Source of the DNA: Halioglobus japonicus
Lineage (GTDB): Bacteria; Pseudomonadota; Gammaproteobacteria; Pseudomonadales; Halieaceae
Reading direction: 5' to 3'
Length of the DNA: 64,000 bases
NCBI GenBank assembly: GCA_902705825.1
Contig: CACSIL010000052.1
Span: 1 to 64,000 of the forward strand
Below are positions 25,400 through 32,930 of the stretch, one piece after another; the stretch's first letter is position 1; every line of letters begins with the position of its first letter. Both the position numbers and the translations under genes were made by a program. Under the pieces are notes generated by a model, which was not told the DNA's origin, ran no database searches, and was given only the letters and a program-made list of their open reading frames with translations.

Positions 25400-25765
25400 T
25401 CACTCCAGGCTACTCAGGAGCAGTACGGCGACGATCTGGGTGATGGATAGCCACACAATAATGTGTCTGGCCATGTAGAAGTAACGCGAGTACCGACGAA
25501 CTTTCCCCGGGGTTGGAAAATCGACCCTCAGATCCAGCTCCCAGCGGCGCAGTAAGACCAACAATCCAGACACCAGTAGGCCCATGCCGATGTTTCCGCC
25601 GATGACCCAGTAGGTGACGGTATTGATTGAGTCACGTATATCGGGATCGGCTAACGCAATACTCAAACCAGAGACTCCCAGAAACACCACGGCGACAAGT
25701 GTATCGGAATAATTGACGATACGGTCGGCAAGCGCGCGACCCTCTGATTTTGGGCTGTTCTCCAT
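25400..25765 (-). CDS. Small membrane protein of unknown function
   Basis: A 121-residue inner-membrane protein with three predicted helices: SDTLVAVVFLGVSGLSIAL, VTYWVIGGNIGMGLLVSGLL and HIIVWLSITQIVAVLLL. A short basic segment lies between the second and third. No family was recognised. The ATG at 25765 is chosen because GGGGGT lies about 8 bases upstream; longer starts lack such a signal. Confidence 0.55.
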   Translation of the reverse strand: MENSPKSEGRALADRIVNYSDTLVAVVFLGVSGLSIALADPDIRDSINTVTYWVIGGNIGMGLLVSGLLVLLRRWELDLRVDFPTPGKVRRYSRYFYMARHIIVWLSITQIVAVLLLSSLE

Positions 25766-25935
25766 ACGCATACCCCCACTGAATACTAGAGAGCCTGCCT
25801 CGCGCAGTGGGTTTGTTATACGCAAGGCATAGCCTCAGTGTAGCGGTCGCGCAGTAGCAGGGCAATGCGATGCTACTGGCCGGCAAATACCCTGCGCTAT
25901 GCGCTTTGATTATGCGGTTTGGTCACGCGGTTTGA

Positions 25936-27081
25936 TTACGCAACCCGAGCTGCCACGGAAATGGCATACTTCTGCAGGTAGTACGCTTCATCGCCGTACA
26001 GCTTGGCCAGCACCATCAGACGTTTGTAGTGGTGCCCGACGCACAATTCGTCTGTCATGCCGATACCACCGTGCAACTGCACCGCCTGTTGCGCAATGAA
26101 CTTGCCGGCCTCTGACACCTTGACCTTAAGCGCAGCACAGGCTGCCGCCGATTCTTCGCTGCCCGCGTCCAAAGCGATAGCGGCATTGAGCAGTAGTGAG
26201 CGGGTTTCTTCCACTTTCAAATACATTTCTGCCATACGGTGTTGCAACGCCTGAAACTTACTGATGGCCTGCCCAAACTGCTTCCGCGTTTTAGTGTATT
26301 CCACGGTTGCCTCCAGCAGCGCCTGCATCGCCCCTAACGCTTCCGCTCCCAGCGCCACGATGGTGGTATCGATCACCGCTTCTACCAGTGGTAGACCGCC
26401 CTCTTCTTCGCCCAGAATCTGCTTTGCACCAAGCTGCACATTGTGCAACTGAACATGCGCACCGCGACTGCCATCCACAGCGACAAAATTCTCTCGCTCT
26501 ACACCGGGGGATGTCGTATCAACGATAAACAAGGTGATGCCGCTCGCCTCGCCCGTGCGCTCCGGACTACGGGCAGTGACAATCAGATAATCAGCACAGT
26601 GTGCGTTCAACACCGCAATTTTGTTCCCGCTCAACACATAGTCGCTGCCAGATTTCTGCGCAACGGTATCGACCCTGCACATGTCGTATCCGGATTGCGT
26701 CTCGGCAAAGGCAAACGCCCACTGCGCGTTACCGGCGATAATGTCAGGAATGTAGCGACCCTGTTGCTCTTCGCTGCCACCACGTTGCAGTAGCCCACCA
26801 CATGTCACCACTGTGGACAGGAAAGGCTCGCGCACCAGCCCCTTGCCAAGCGCTTCGCCCACGACCATCAGGTCAATGGCGCGGCCATCGATTCCGCCCA
26901 GCGCCTCGCTGAATGGCACAGACAACCAACCCAGTTCAGCAAACTGCTGCCAGGCCTGCCGTTCAAAACCCAGTTCGCTGTTGCACAGACTGCGGTGGCG
27001 CTCTACACCGCAGTGCTCGCGCACGTATTTCTCGACACTGTCCTGTAGCAGGATCTGCTCTTCGCTGAGGGAAAAATCCAC
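25936..27081 (-). CDS. Acyl-CoA dehydrogenase
   Basis: A 381-residue FAD-dependent acyl-CoA dehydrogenase: N-terminal helical domain, a beta domain with FAFAETQSGYDM, and the C-terminal helical domain with TRKQFGQAISKFQALQHRMAEM and the FAD-contact pattern QLHGGIGMTDE. Acyl chain specificity cannot be read off. It is the only gene of its strand here and faces the nitroreductase gene across a 127-bp divergent region. Confidence 0.88.
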   Translation of the reverse strand: MDFSLSEEQILLQDSVEKYVREHCGVERHRSLCNSELGFERQAWQQFAELGWLSVPFSEALGGIDGRAIDLMVVGEALGKGLVREPFLSTVVTCGGLLQRGGSEEQQGRYIPDIIAGNAQWAFAFAETQSGYDMCRVDTVAQKSGSDYVLSGNKIAVLNAHCADYLIVTARSPERTGEASGITLFIVDTTSPGVERENFVAVDGSRGAHVQLHNVQLGAKQILGEEEGGLPLVEAVIDTTIVALGAEALGAMQALLEATVEYTKTRKQFGQAISKFQALQHRMAEMYLKVEETRSLLLNAAIALDAGSEESAAACAALKVKVSEAGKFIAQQAVQLHGGIGMTDELCVGHHYKRLMVLAKLYGDEAYYLQKYAISVAARVA

Positions 27082-27120
27082 GGTTTAACCTGTTTCTAGA
27101 AAGGGGTTTTGATCGTAACA

Positions 27121-27142
27121 AAGGGGTCAGATCAAAACAATC
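27121..27142 (+). repeat. GGGGTCAG-type motif in a divergent promoter region
   Basis: AAGGGGTCAGATCAAAAC follows a similar AAGGGGTTTTGATCGTAAC (27101-27119), giving a loose tandem of two units. It sits between the acyl-CoA dehydrogenase and nitroreductase genes. Role unknown. Confidence 0.3.
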
Positions 27143-27208
27143 AATCCATACGGTTTTATTTGAAAGTGATTTACCCTAGACTCAAACACCAAACCAACAG
27201 GATTTCCC

Positions 27209-27865
27209 ATGCCAAAATTACAGTTGAGTGCCGACGAAGTACTGACCACTACCCGAGCTGTGCGCAAACGACTTGATTTCGACACGCCTGTCGAGATGTC
27301 TGTGCTGCGAGAGTGCCTGGAGATCGCCCTGCAAGCACCCTCGGGTTCCAACTCTCAGGGCTGGCACTTTGTACTTGTGACAGATCCAGCTAAAAAGGCT
27401 GCCATTGCAGAGCTGTACCTGAAGGCGTTTGACGACTATGAAGCGGGGCCGGCCCAGCCGACAAAACAACATCTGGATGATCCGTCCATGGCACCCACAC
27501 AGGCGCGGGTACTGAGTTCTGCCCGTTATCTGGCGGACAATCTCGCCAAAGTGCCGGCGATGTTGATTCCCTGCTGTGCCGGGCGACCGGATACGGAGGG
27601 CTTGCCGCACGGTGTCGTCGCCAGTATCTACGGCTCTATCCTTCCGGCAGTATGGAATTTTATGCTGGCCGCCAGAGAGCGCGGCCTCGGTACGTGCTGG
27701 ACCAGCCTGCATCTCAGTTACGAAAGTGAAATAGCGGCGCTGCTTAACATTCCAGACGACGTAGCGCAGGTTGCCCTGATACCCATTGCCTACACCAAGG
27801 GTACAGATTTTAAACCGGCACCGCGCAAGGACCTGGACAATGTACTGCACACCAATGGTTGGTAA
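27209..27865 (+). CDS. Nitroreductase family protein
   Basis: A 218-residue FMN-dependent nitroreductase fold. The FMN phosphate region is TTTRAVRKRLDF, and APSGSNSQGWHFVLV is the typical N-terminal pattern. GLGTCWTSLHL and a C-terminal IPIAYTKGTDFKPAPRKDLDNVL close the fold. The enzyme reduces quinones, nitro groups or enones with NAD(P)H; substrate unknown. The next genes (hotdog pair) follow after about 90 bases. Confidence 0.85.
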   Translation: MPKLQLSADEVLTTTRAVRKRLDFDTPVEMSVLRECLEIALQAPSGSNSQGWHFVLVTDPAKKAAIAELYLKAFDDYEAGPAQPTKQHLDDPSMAPTQARVLSSARYLADNLAKVPAMLIPCCAGRPDTEGLPHGVVASIYGSILPAVWNFMLAARERGLGTCWTSLHLSYESEIAALLNIPDDVAQVALIPIAYTKGTDFKPAPRKDLDNVLHTNGW

Positions 27866-27952
27866 CACCCCGTAGCCGCTGTGCATACAGCGCTGTTTGG
27901 CTACCTGCCGACCGGCGCGTCTGCAAACAGCACGCAAGAGACCAACAGGCAG

Positions 27953-28408
27953 ATGCGTAAGCGACCCATTCCCCTTGAGGCCGAAATCACCCGGCTTGTC
28001 GGCCACCGCTTTCCCGGGGGCTCCTATACGGTGGCGCACTGGGAGAACTTTCTGCTGACGCAGTGCACAGGTGCCGAATTACTCTGTGATGGACAGGTAC
28101 ACCCGGTAGCCCTCTTCCACCTTCCGATCACAGGTGCGGGCACTTCAATCGCTGAAATGTTCGAGCTCGGGCAGGCGGAATCCGATCTTTCCATCATGAT
28201 AGAAAGCTACGACTGGGAGATGTTTCTGCCTTTGCAGGAAGACACCTGCTACAGCGTCAGTGGCGGCATCAACGGCGCACAGCGCTGTACCAACCCGGAG
28301 GGAAAACTGTACGACAGAATCGTGTTCTGCTTTGAAGTACACACGCCCGAGAATATACTCGCAGCACGCACCACCATCACCTGGCACTACACCAGGGACA
28401 CCCTGTGA
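27953..28408 (+). CDS. Hotdog-fold subunit, FAS1-like dehydratase type
   Basis: A 151-residue single-hotdog protein, with the pattern GGSYTVAHWENFLLTQCTGA and later YDRIVFCFEVHT. It resembles the N-terminal (FAS1-like/MaoC-N) halves of two-part hydratases. It overlaps the next gene by 4 bases (GTGA), and that gene encodes the MaoC-like half. The ATG at 27953 is preferred over a GTG 72 bases upstream because the latter lacks a ribosome-binding site and adds an unrelated leader. Confidence 0.6.
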   Translation: MRKRPIPLEAEITRLVGHRFPGGSYTVAHWENFLLTQCTGAELLCDGQVHPVALFHLPITGAGTSIAEMFELGQAESDLSIMIESYDWEMFLPLQEDTCYSVSGGINGAQRCTNPEGKLYDRIVFCFEVHTPENILAARTTITWHYTRDTL

Positions 28409-28875
28409 GCTTGGCTGTCGGAGATTTTATCCCCGAATGGGTAATGGAGAGCGTTACCCCCGAGCGCATGTGCACCATGGCCGCAATACTGCGCGACCCC
28501 AACCCCATCCACTGGGATCGCGATGCCGTGGACGCGCTGCCTTTAGGGCTGGGTAAACGCACAATCAATCAGGGCCCACTGGGGCTGTCCTACATCATCA
28601 ATATGTTGCATGCCTGGGCGGGACCAAACGCGCTGCGACGCATCGTGATGCGTTTTCCCCAGGTCGTACTGGACCAAGAGCGAGTGGTAGCAAAAGGCAA
28701 TATCAGTGCACTGCGAGAGGAACACGGTATAACACTCGCCGACTGCACTGTCTGGCTGGAACACGCCGAGCGTGGCGTGCTACTGGAGGGGATTGCCACG
28801 GTTGTCTTTCCTCCGCCTAAAATGCCTGAGCTAGAATCAAATTTTGAGACAGCCGCTCTCAAGGAGCACGAGTGA
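28405..28875 (+). CDS. MaoC-like hydratase/dehydratase subunit
   Basis: A 156-residue hotdog protein with the MaoC-type active site region ILRDPNPIHWDRDAVDALPLG, containing the catalytic Asp/His pair. NQGPLGLSYIINMLHAWAG is the expected central helix. It probably combines with the upstream subunit as a heteromeric (R)-specific enoyl-CoA hydratase. The GTG start overlaps the upstream stop. The substrate is unknown. Confidence 0.75.
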   Translation: MSLAVGDFIPEWVMESVTPERMCTMAAILRDPNPIHWDRDAVDALPLGLGKRTINQGPLGLSYIINMLHAWAGPNALRRIVMRFPQVVLDQERVVAKGNISALREEHGITLADCTVWLEHAERGVLLEGIATVVFPPPKMPELESNFETAALKEHE

Positions 28876-28909
28876 CAGGAACCACCGCAGCGTCTGTATA
28901 TCACTCTCG

Positions 28910-29212
28910 CTACTTCTGCTTTCGATTGGCTTGCCATCGTTTCGCCCAATGATTGAGGGGTTTGTACACCTCAAGCAGCTCCAGTCCCATAGCGGTAAGG
29001 ACGTATCCACGCACATCATCTTTACCCAGTAATTGATTCACCTGCAGCAGCTTCAAACGATTATTCAACACCGTCGGCGACAGACCCTCACACGCGACCT
29101 GTAACTCGCGAAACGTCAACGGCCCTTCTCGAAGCTCCCAGATTATCCGCATCACCCACTTCTTACTGAGCAAATCAACAATTTCGGCGATCGCTGGCAC
29201 TTCTTTTGACAT
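28910..29212 (-). CDS. HxlR-family transcriptional regulator
   Basis: A 100-residue winged-helix protein of the HxlR type: LLSKKWVMRIIWELREGPLTFRELQ, then GLSPTVLNNRLKLLQ as recognition region. The usual N-terminal cysteine of redox-sensing members is absent; the only Cys is in ACEGLS. It is divergent from the AhpD-like gene, and two matching inverted repeats lie in the 17-75 bases beyond its start codon. It most likely represses that gene, and perhaps itself. Confidence 0.88.
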   Translation of the reverse strand: MSKEVPAIAEIVDLLSKKWVMRIIWELREGPLTFRELQVACEGLSPTVLNNRLKLLQVNQLLGKDDVRGYVLTAMGLELLEVYKPLNHWAKRWQANRKQK

Positions 29213-29227
29213 AGTCTCTACCCGGGG

Positions 29228-29275
29228 TTGCGCTACTTATTTAGTAGCGCTATAGTTTGCTACTCTTTCCGTAGC
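29228..29275 (+). promoter_or_regulatory. Promoter with paired HxlR operators
   Basis: A -35 like TTGCGC (29228-29233) and -10 like TATAGT (29251-29256) are separated by 17 bases. The perfect inverted repeat GCGCTAC-N7-GTAGCGC (29230-29250) fills the spacer. A second copy of the half-site pair, GCTAC-N7-GTAGC (29259-29275), covers the start site. The centres are 27 bases apart. A bound HxlR protein would block RNA polymerase at both places. Confidence 0.75.
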
Positions 29276-29308
29276 ATAATGGATGCAGATATGAGAAAGC
29301 AACGCATT

Positions 29309-29869
29309 ATGACAATTGAACCGCCCTATCCCCAGAGCGTGCAGGCATCGTTTGACACAGTCATGCCGCAGGGCATACCGCCGCTAAATATTTTCAAGAC
29401 GGTGGCAAACAATAAACGCGTGCTGTCGCGCATGGTGAATGGGGGCCTACTGGACAAGGGCTCCATTTCCATTAGGCAACGCGAGCTGGTCATTTTGCGG
29501 GCCTGTGCAAACTGTAAGGCCGAATACGAATGGGGCGTACATGTTGCAGTATTTTCTGCCAAGGCGGGTTTCACACAAGAGCAGATCGCAGATACCTGCA
29601 ACAGCCCAATAGATACCGGGCATTGGTCATCAGAGGAACGGGTGTTGATAAGGCTGGTTGATGAGTTGCACCACAGCGCTCAGCTCTCAGATCAGGCCTG
29701 GATGGACCTCTGCGAATATTTTACCCATGAGCAGATCGTTGAATTGGTGATGCTGGCCGGCCTGTACCATGCCGTCAGCTTCGTCGTGAACGCCCTCAAA
29801 GTCGAGCATGAAGAATTTGCGCCTCGTTTTCACAAGCCGAAAAACGGAGAAAACCTCCCTATCACTTAG
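29309..29869 (+). CDS. AhpD-like carboxymuconolactone decarboxylase family protein
   Basis: A 186-residue protein of the AhpD/CMD family. The central pattern is RQRELVILRACANCKAEYEWGVHVAVFSAKAGF. It keeps the Glu and His of the family site but has no CxxC redox pair (CANC is displaced before EYEW). It may act as a decarboxylase-like enzyme or as part of peroxide defence; function not certain. In-frame ATGs at 29279 and 29291 also exist; 29309 fits the promoter and a typical N-terminus. It is controlled by the adjacent HxlR operators. Confidence 0.75.
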   Translation: MTIEPPYPQSVQASFDTVMPQGIPPLNIFKTVANNKRVLSRMVNGGLLDKGSISIRQRELVILRACANCKAEYEWGVHVAVFSAKAGFTQEQIADTCNSPIDTGHWSSEERVLIRLVDELHHSAQLSDQAWMDLCEYFTHEQIVELVMLAGLYHAVSFVVNALKVEHEEFAPRFHKPKNGENLPIT

Positions 29870-29939
29870 CACCCGCCTTCAACTTCCTATATCGTAAGCA
29901 AGTATCACACGCAGTACCCCGATACAGGAGAATGGCACT

Positions 29940-31085
29940 ATGTTGAGTAGAAAAATCTGGTTTGTGTTACTAACGTTGTCAGTGGCTGTACTGAATGCTC
30001 CCGCCTTCAGCAGCACCGCCACTCCACAAGCCCAGGAACTGATTGAAACACTGGGCCTGTCTGAGGCAGACACCCCCATCAGCAAGCACCCCGGCTGGAA
30101 ACCCAGCAAGATCGTCGTCATGCTGCCGTCGAAAACGGGATTCAGCGGCGCCGAGTACGAGGAGCAATTACGAAATGCTGCCGGCGATGTAGAACTGGTC
30201 ATCGACCGCTCCGGCAGCTTCATTCCATCAGAGCAAATACTGGCTGGCGCAGATGGCGTAATTGGCATTTGCACCTCCCCACTATTGAAAAATGCAGACG
30301 AAAATCTCGTCTGGCTGCACAACTATTATGTCGGCATGGATCACTGCACCGGTGCAACAGACACTCAACTGCAGGAAGTCGTATTCACCAACAACAAGCG
30401 CTTGTCCGGCCCGGCAATCGCTGAACACGCCATCGCGATGTTATTGGCATTGACGCATAACCTGCCAGCGTACAGTGGCGCGCAAAGCGAGGCCAAATGG
30501 GATCGCGCGCTTGCCGATGGTGTCACCTTTGGCGAACTCACCGGAAAAACATTACTGGTTGTTGGGCTCGGAGGCATAGGTACGGAGATAGCCTGGCGAG
30601 CCAACGGACTGGGGATGCGTGTGATCGCCACCCGCAACTCCTCACGCGAAGGACCCGATTACGTTGCAAAAGTGGGCCTGGCAGACGAGCTCCATGCACT
30701 GGCGGGTGAGGCAGACGTAATAGTGAATGCTCTACCCCTGACGCCACAAACAACCGGGATCTTCGACAAAGCGTTTTTTGAGTCGGTGAAACCCGGCGCC
30801 ATTTTCCTTTCTGTCGGACGCGGCAAAAGCACGGTAACCCGTGACCTGATCGCTGCGCTTGAGTCGGGACAACTGTTTGGTGCCGGCCTCGATGTCACAG
30901 ACCCAGAACCGCTGCCAGCAGACAGCCCATTGTGGCACCTACCCAATGTCATTATTACGCCACATGTGTCGTCCGCTGGCGGCGACAGTCCCGAGCGAAC
31001 AATGATCATCGCAGTGGAAAATTTGCGACGCTACGTCAATGGTGAACCGCTACTCAACATTGTGGATATGCAAAAAGGGTACTAG
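29940..31085 (+). CDS. Exported D-isomer 2-hydroxyacid dehydrogenase
   Basis: A 381-residue NAD-dependent D-2-hydroxyacid dehydrogenase with an N-terminal signal peptide (hydrophobic 6-20, cleavage near PAFSS). The Rossmann motif is VVGLGGIGTEIA. The catalytic triad residues are in SVGRGK (Arg), DPEPLP (Glu) and TPHVSSAGGD (His). Such enzymes are normally cytosolic, so export is unusual. The substrate is unknown. It is transcribed alone, about 150 bases before a MarR gene. Confidence 0.82.
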   Translation: MLSRKIWFVLLTLSVAVLNAPAFSSTATPQAQELIETLGLSEADTPISKHPGWKPSKIVVMLPSKTGFSGAEYEEQLRNAAGDVELVIDRSGSFIPSEQILAGADGVIGICTSPLLKNADENLVWLHNYYVGMDHCTGATDTQLQEVVFTNNKRLSGPAIAEHAIAMLLALTHNLPAYSGAQSEAKWDRALADGVTFGELTGKTLLVVGLGGIGTEIAWRANGLGMRVIATRNSSREGPDYVAKVGLADELHALAGEADVIVNALPLTPQTTGIFDKAFFESVKPGAIFLSVGRGKSTVTRDLIAALESGQLFGAGLDVTDPEPLPADSPLWHLPNVIITPHVSSAGGDSPERTMIIAVENLRRYVNGEPLLNIVDMQKGY

Positions 31086-31171
31086 CACCCAATGCGGGTC
31101 GAGCAGCGCTCAGATCAGGCGGCTATCCCTATCTGAGCGCTATACCTGGGAGCACAATATTTTGAGAGATG

Positions 31172-31213
31172 TTTGACTACGCAACAATATTGAATTATGT
31201 TTGCGTACTCAAA
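31172..31213 (+). promoter_or_regulatory. Likely MarR autoregulatory promoter-operator
   Basis: The arms TTTGACTACGCAA (31172-31184) and TTTGCGTACTCAAA (31200-31213) form an inverted repeat with 12 of 14 positions paired. A -35-like TTGACT (31173-31178) and a -10-like TATGTT (31196-31201), 17 bases apart, overlap the two arms. This fits autoregulation by the downstream MarR protein. Confidence 0.65.
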
Positions 31214-31234
31214 TATATCGCAAGAGAATTAGCT

Positions 31235-31654
31235 ATGACGAAAGCAAGTAAAAGCAGCCTGGTGATCGACATCATCAACCTGCAAAGCAAGGTCCAAAGG
31301 CGCATGAGCGGCGCACTCACCCCGCACGGGATAGGGCTTACCGAATACCTCGTATTACATCAATTGTCACTGGCCGCCAATCATTCAATGAGGCGCATAG
31401 ATCTGGCAGAACGCATTGGCCTGAGCCCCTCCGGGATTACGCGTCTGTTAAACCCTATGCAGAAGATTGGCCTTATTACCAAGGAGGTAAATCCGCGAGA
31501 CGCGAGAGTAAGTCTGGTGGCGCTTTCGAGCGCAGGCAAACGCATCTATGGAGAGGCGAATATTTCGTTTGCGCATGCTTCAAACGCATTGTTTGAAGCA
31601 TTCGACGCAAAGCAGATCAAAGCGCTGGAAGGCCTCTTGACCACGGCTGCCTAA
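31235..31654 (+). CDS. MarR-family transcriptional regulator
   Basis: A 139-residue winged-helix regulator. The DNA-binding region is RRIDLAERIGLSPSGITRLLNPMQKIGLI, followed by the wing EVNPRDARVSLVALSSAGK. The start at 31235 has AGAGAATT just upstream; an upstream ATG at 31169 would lie inside the operator and is unlikely. It shares one base with the ybaN-like gene downstream (TAATG), so the two are cotranscribed. The ligand is unknown. Confidence 0.88.
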   Translation: MTKASKSSLVIDIINLQSKVQRRMSGALTPHGIGLTEYLVLHQLSLAANHSMRRIDLAERIGLSPSGITRLLNPMQKIGLITKEVNPRDARVSLVALSSAGKRIYGEANISFAHASNALFEAFDAKQIKALEGLLTTAA

Positions 31655-32016
31655 TGACACGTCTGGCTGCCCTGATACTCGCCTACCTCTGTCTGGCGCT
31701 CGCTGTCGTGGGAGTGGTATTACCAGGCCTGCCAACCGTGCCCTTTTTACTGCTGGCCGCATGGTTCTCCGCCAGAGGTTCCGAACGTTTACATCGCTGG
31801 CTATACGCACACCCGCATTTCGGCAAGCTGCTGATAGATTGGGAGAGCCAGAGGGCTATTTCGCGCTCCAGTAAAGTGATCGCGGTGATAATGCTTGTCG
31901 CGAGCTGGGCTGTGATGTATCACCGCATAAGCAATGTCTGGGTGCTCATCGGCACAGCGGTGTTTTTCATCGCAATGGCGGTGTTTCTGATAAGCAGGCC
32001 CGAACCGAACCGCTAA
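31654..32016 (+). CDS. DUF454 (YbaN-like) membrane protein
   Basis: A 120-residue inner-membrane protein of the DUF454/YbaN family: N-terminal helix ILAYLCLALAVVGVVLPGLPTVPFLLLAAW, then FSARGSERLHRWLYAHPHFGKLL and C-terminal hydrophobic helices. Function of the family is unknown. Its start overlaps the MarR stop. Confidence 0.85.
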   Translation: MTRLAALILAYLCLALAVVGVVLPGLPTVPFLLLAAWFSARGSERLHRWLYAHPHFGKLLIDWESQRAISRSSKVIAVIMLVASWAVMYHRISNVWVLIGTAVFFIAMAVFLISRPEPNR

Positions 32017-32033
32017 AGCAGCGCTTTACAGCA

Positions 32034-32070
32034 GGCTGAAAGACAGGAATAGTCCTGCTATGATTCAGCC
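32034..32070 (+). other. Nested hairpin downstream of ybaN
   Basis: GGCTGAA (32034-32040) pairs with TTCAGCC (32064-32070), and inside it CAGGA (32044-32048) pairs with TCCTG (32053-32057). No T-run follows, so it is not a classical terminator. It might be a small structured RNA element or a weak terminator. Confidence 0.35.
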
Positions 32071-32103
32071 AATCACGAGTTGATCTGCTTAATGGAGTAT
32101 CGC

Positions 32104-32220
32104 ATGCAACTGACCTCCATACAGGGCGCGCGCAATCAAGCGTCAATAGCACTGCGCTGGCATCATCGAAATGGCGCTGGAAATAGGGTGAATATCAGAG
32201 TTCCCAACGATGGGCAGTGA
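32104..32220 (+). CDS. Possible 38-residue ORF
   Basis: A short frame from ATG 32104 to TGA 32218 with GGAG 10 bases upstream. The product, starting MQLTSIQGARN, has no recognisable motif. Its end overlaps the start of the next small membrane protein (ATG 32210) by 11 bases. It could be a translated leader or chance. Confidence 0.25.
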   Translation: MQLTSIQGARNQASIALRWHHRNGAGNRVNIRVPNDGQ

Positions 32221-32416
32221 GTATCATATTGTTTGGGCAATGCTATTTGGCGCAGTGGGCTTTGGCTACTTCTGGTATGGAAGAAAACAGCAAGCTGCCG
32301 TACCTTTTGTCTCCGGCATCGCCCTGTTTGTATTCCCCTATTTCGTAAGCAACGTTTACGCTCTGGTGGGCATAGGGTTTGCACTGATGGCGCTCCCCTA
32401 CTTTATAAGAATTTAG
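32210..32416 (+). CDS. Small membrane protein, unknown
   Basis: A 68-residue hydrophobic protein with two to three predicted helices (IVWAMLFGAVGFGYFWYG, and a long hydrophobic stretch from VPFVSGIALFVFPYF to the end). The sequence layout is that of a small inner-membrane protein. No family was recognised. Confidence 0.5.
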   Translation: MGSEYHIVWAMLFGAVGFGYFWYGRKQQAAVPFVSGIALFVFPYFVSNVYALVGIGFALMALPYFIRI

Positions 32417-32557
32417 CTGTACCTTAGCTGTACTTTAGCTACACAAGAACAATCAGGCTGTATTGTCGTTGCGCTGCACGACACGCAGCTAAACTCGCCG
32501 GACGGCCCCCCAGTACCGTCTGCAGATGTTCACTCTGGGAAAATAGGGAAGACAACT

Positions 32558-32926
32558 ATGAATTGGTATCTGGAAGTTATAAGGAAGTATGCGCAGTTCA
32601 GCGGTCGTGCGCGACGCAAGGAATACTGGTTTTTCGTTTTGTTCAACCTGATAATCAGCATCGCTTTGACCTTTGTTGATAGCGTCATCGGGACACTGAA
32701 TACCGAAACGGGCTACGGCGTCTTGAGTGGTATTTACTCGCTGGCTGTACTCATTCCATCATTGGCGGTTAGTTTCAGACGGCTTCACGACACCGGCCGC
32801 AACGCATGGTGGCTTCTGATCGGTTTGATTCCCATCATTGGCGCAATCGTGCTGCTGGTATTCATGGTGCAGGACAGCCAGGAAGGTGAAAACGAGTACG
32901 GGGCCTCACCTAAACTCGAAGTCTGA
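32558..32926 (+). CDS. DUF805 family membrane protein
   Basis: A 122-residue inner-membrane protein of the DUF805 family: YAQFSGRARRKEYWFFVLFN at the N-terminus, a central PSLAVSFRRLHDTGRNAWWLL and the C-terminal DSQEGENEYGASP. Function unknown. It is followed after 4 bases by the PfpI-like gene and probably forms an operon with it and the CPxCG gene. A GGGAAG ribosome-binding site lies upstream. Confidence 0.88.
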   Translation: MNWYLEVIRKYAQFSGRARRKEYWFFVLFNLIISIALTFVDSVIGTLNTETGYGVLSGIYSLAVLIPSLAVSFRRLHDTGRNAWWLLIGLIPIIGAIVLLVFMVQDSQEGENEYGASPKLEV

Positions 32927-32930
32927 CCCA

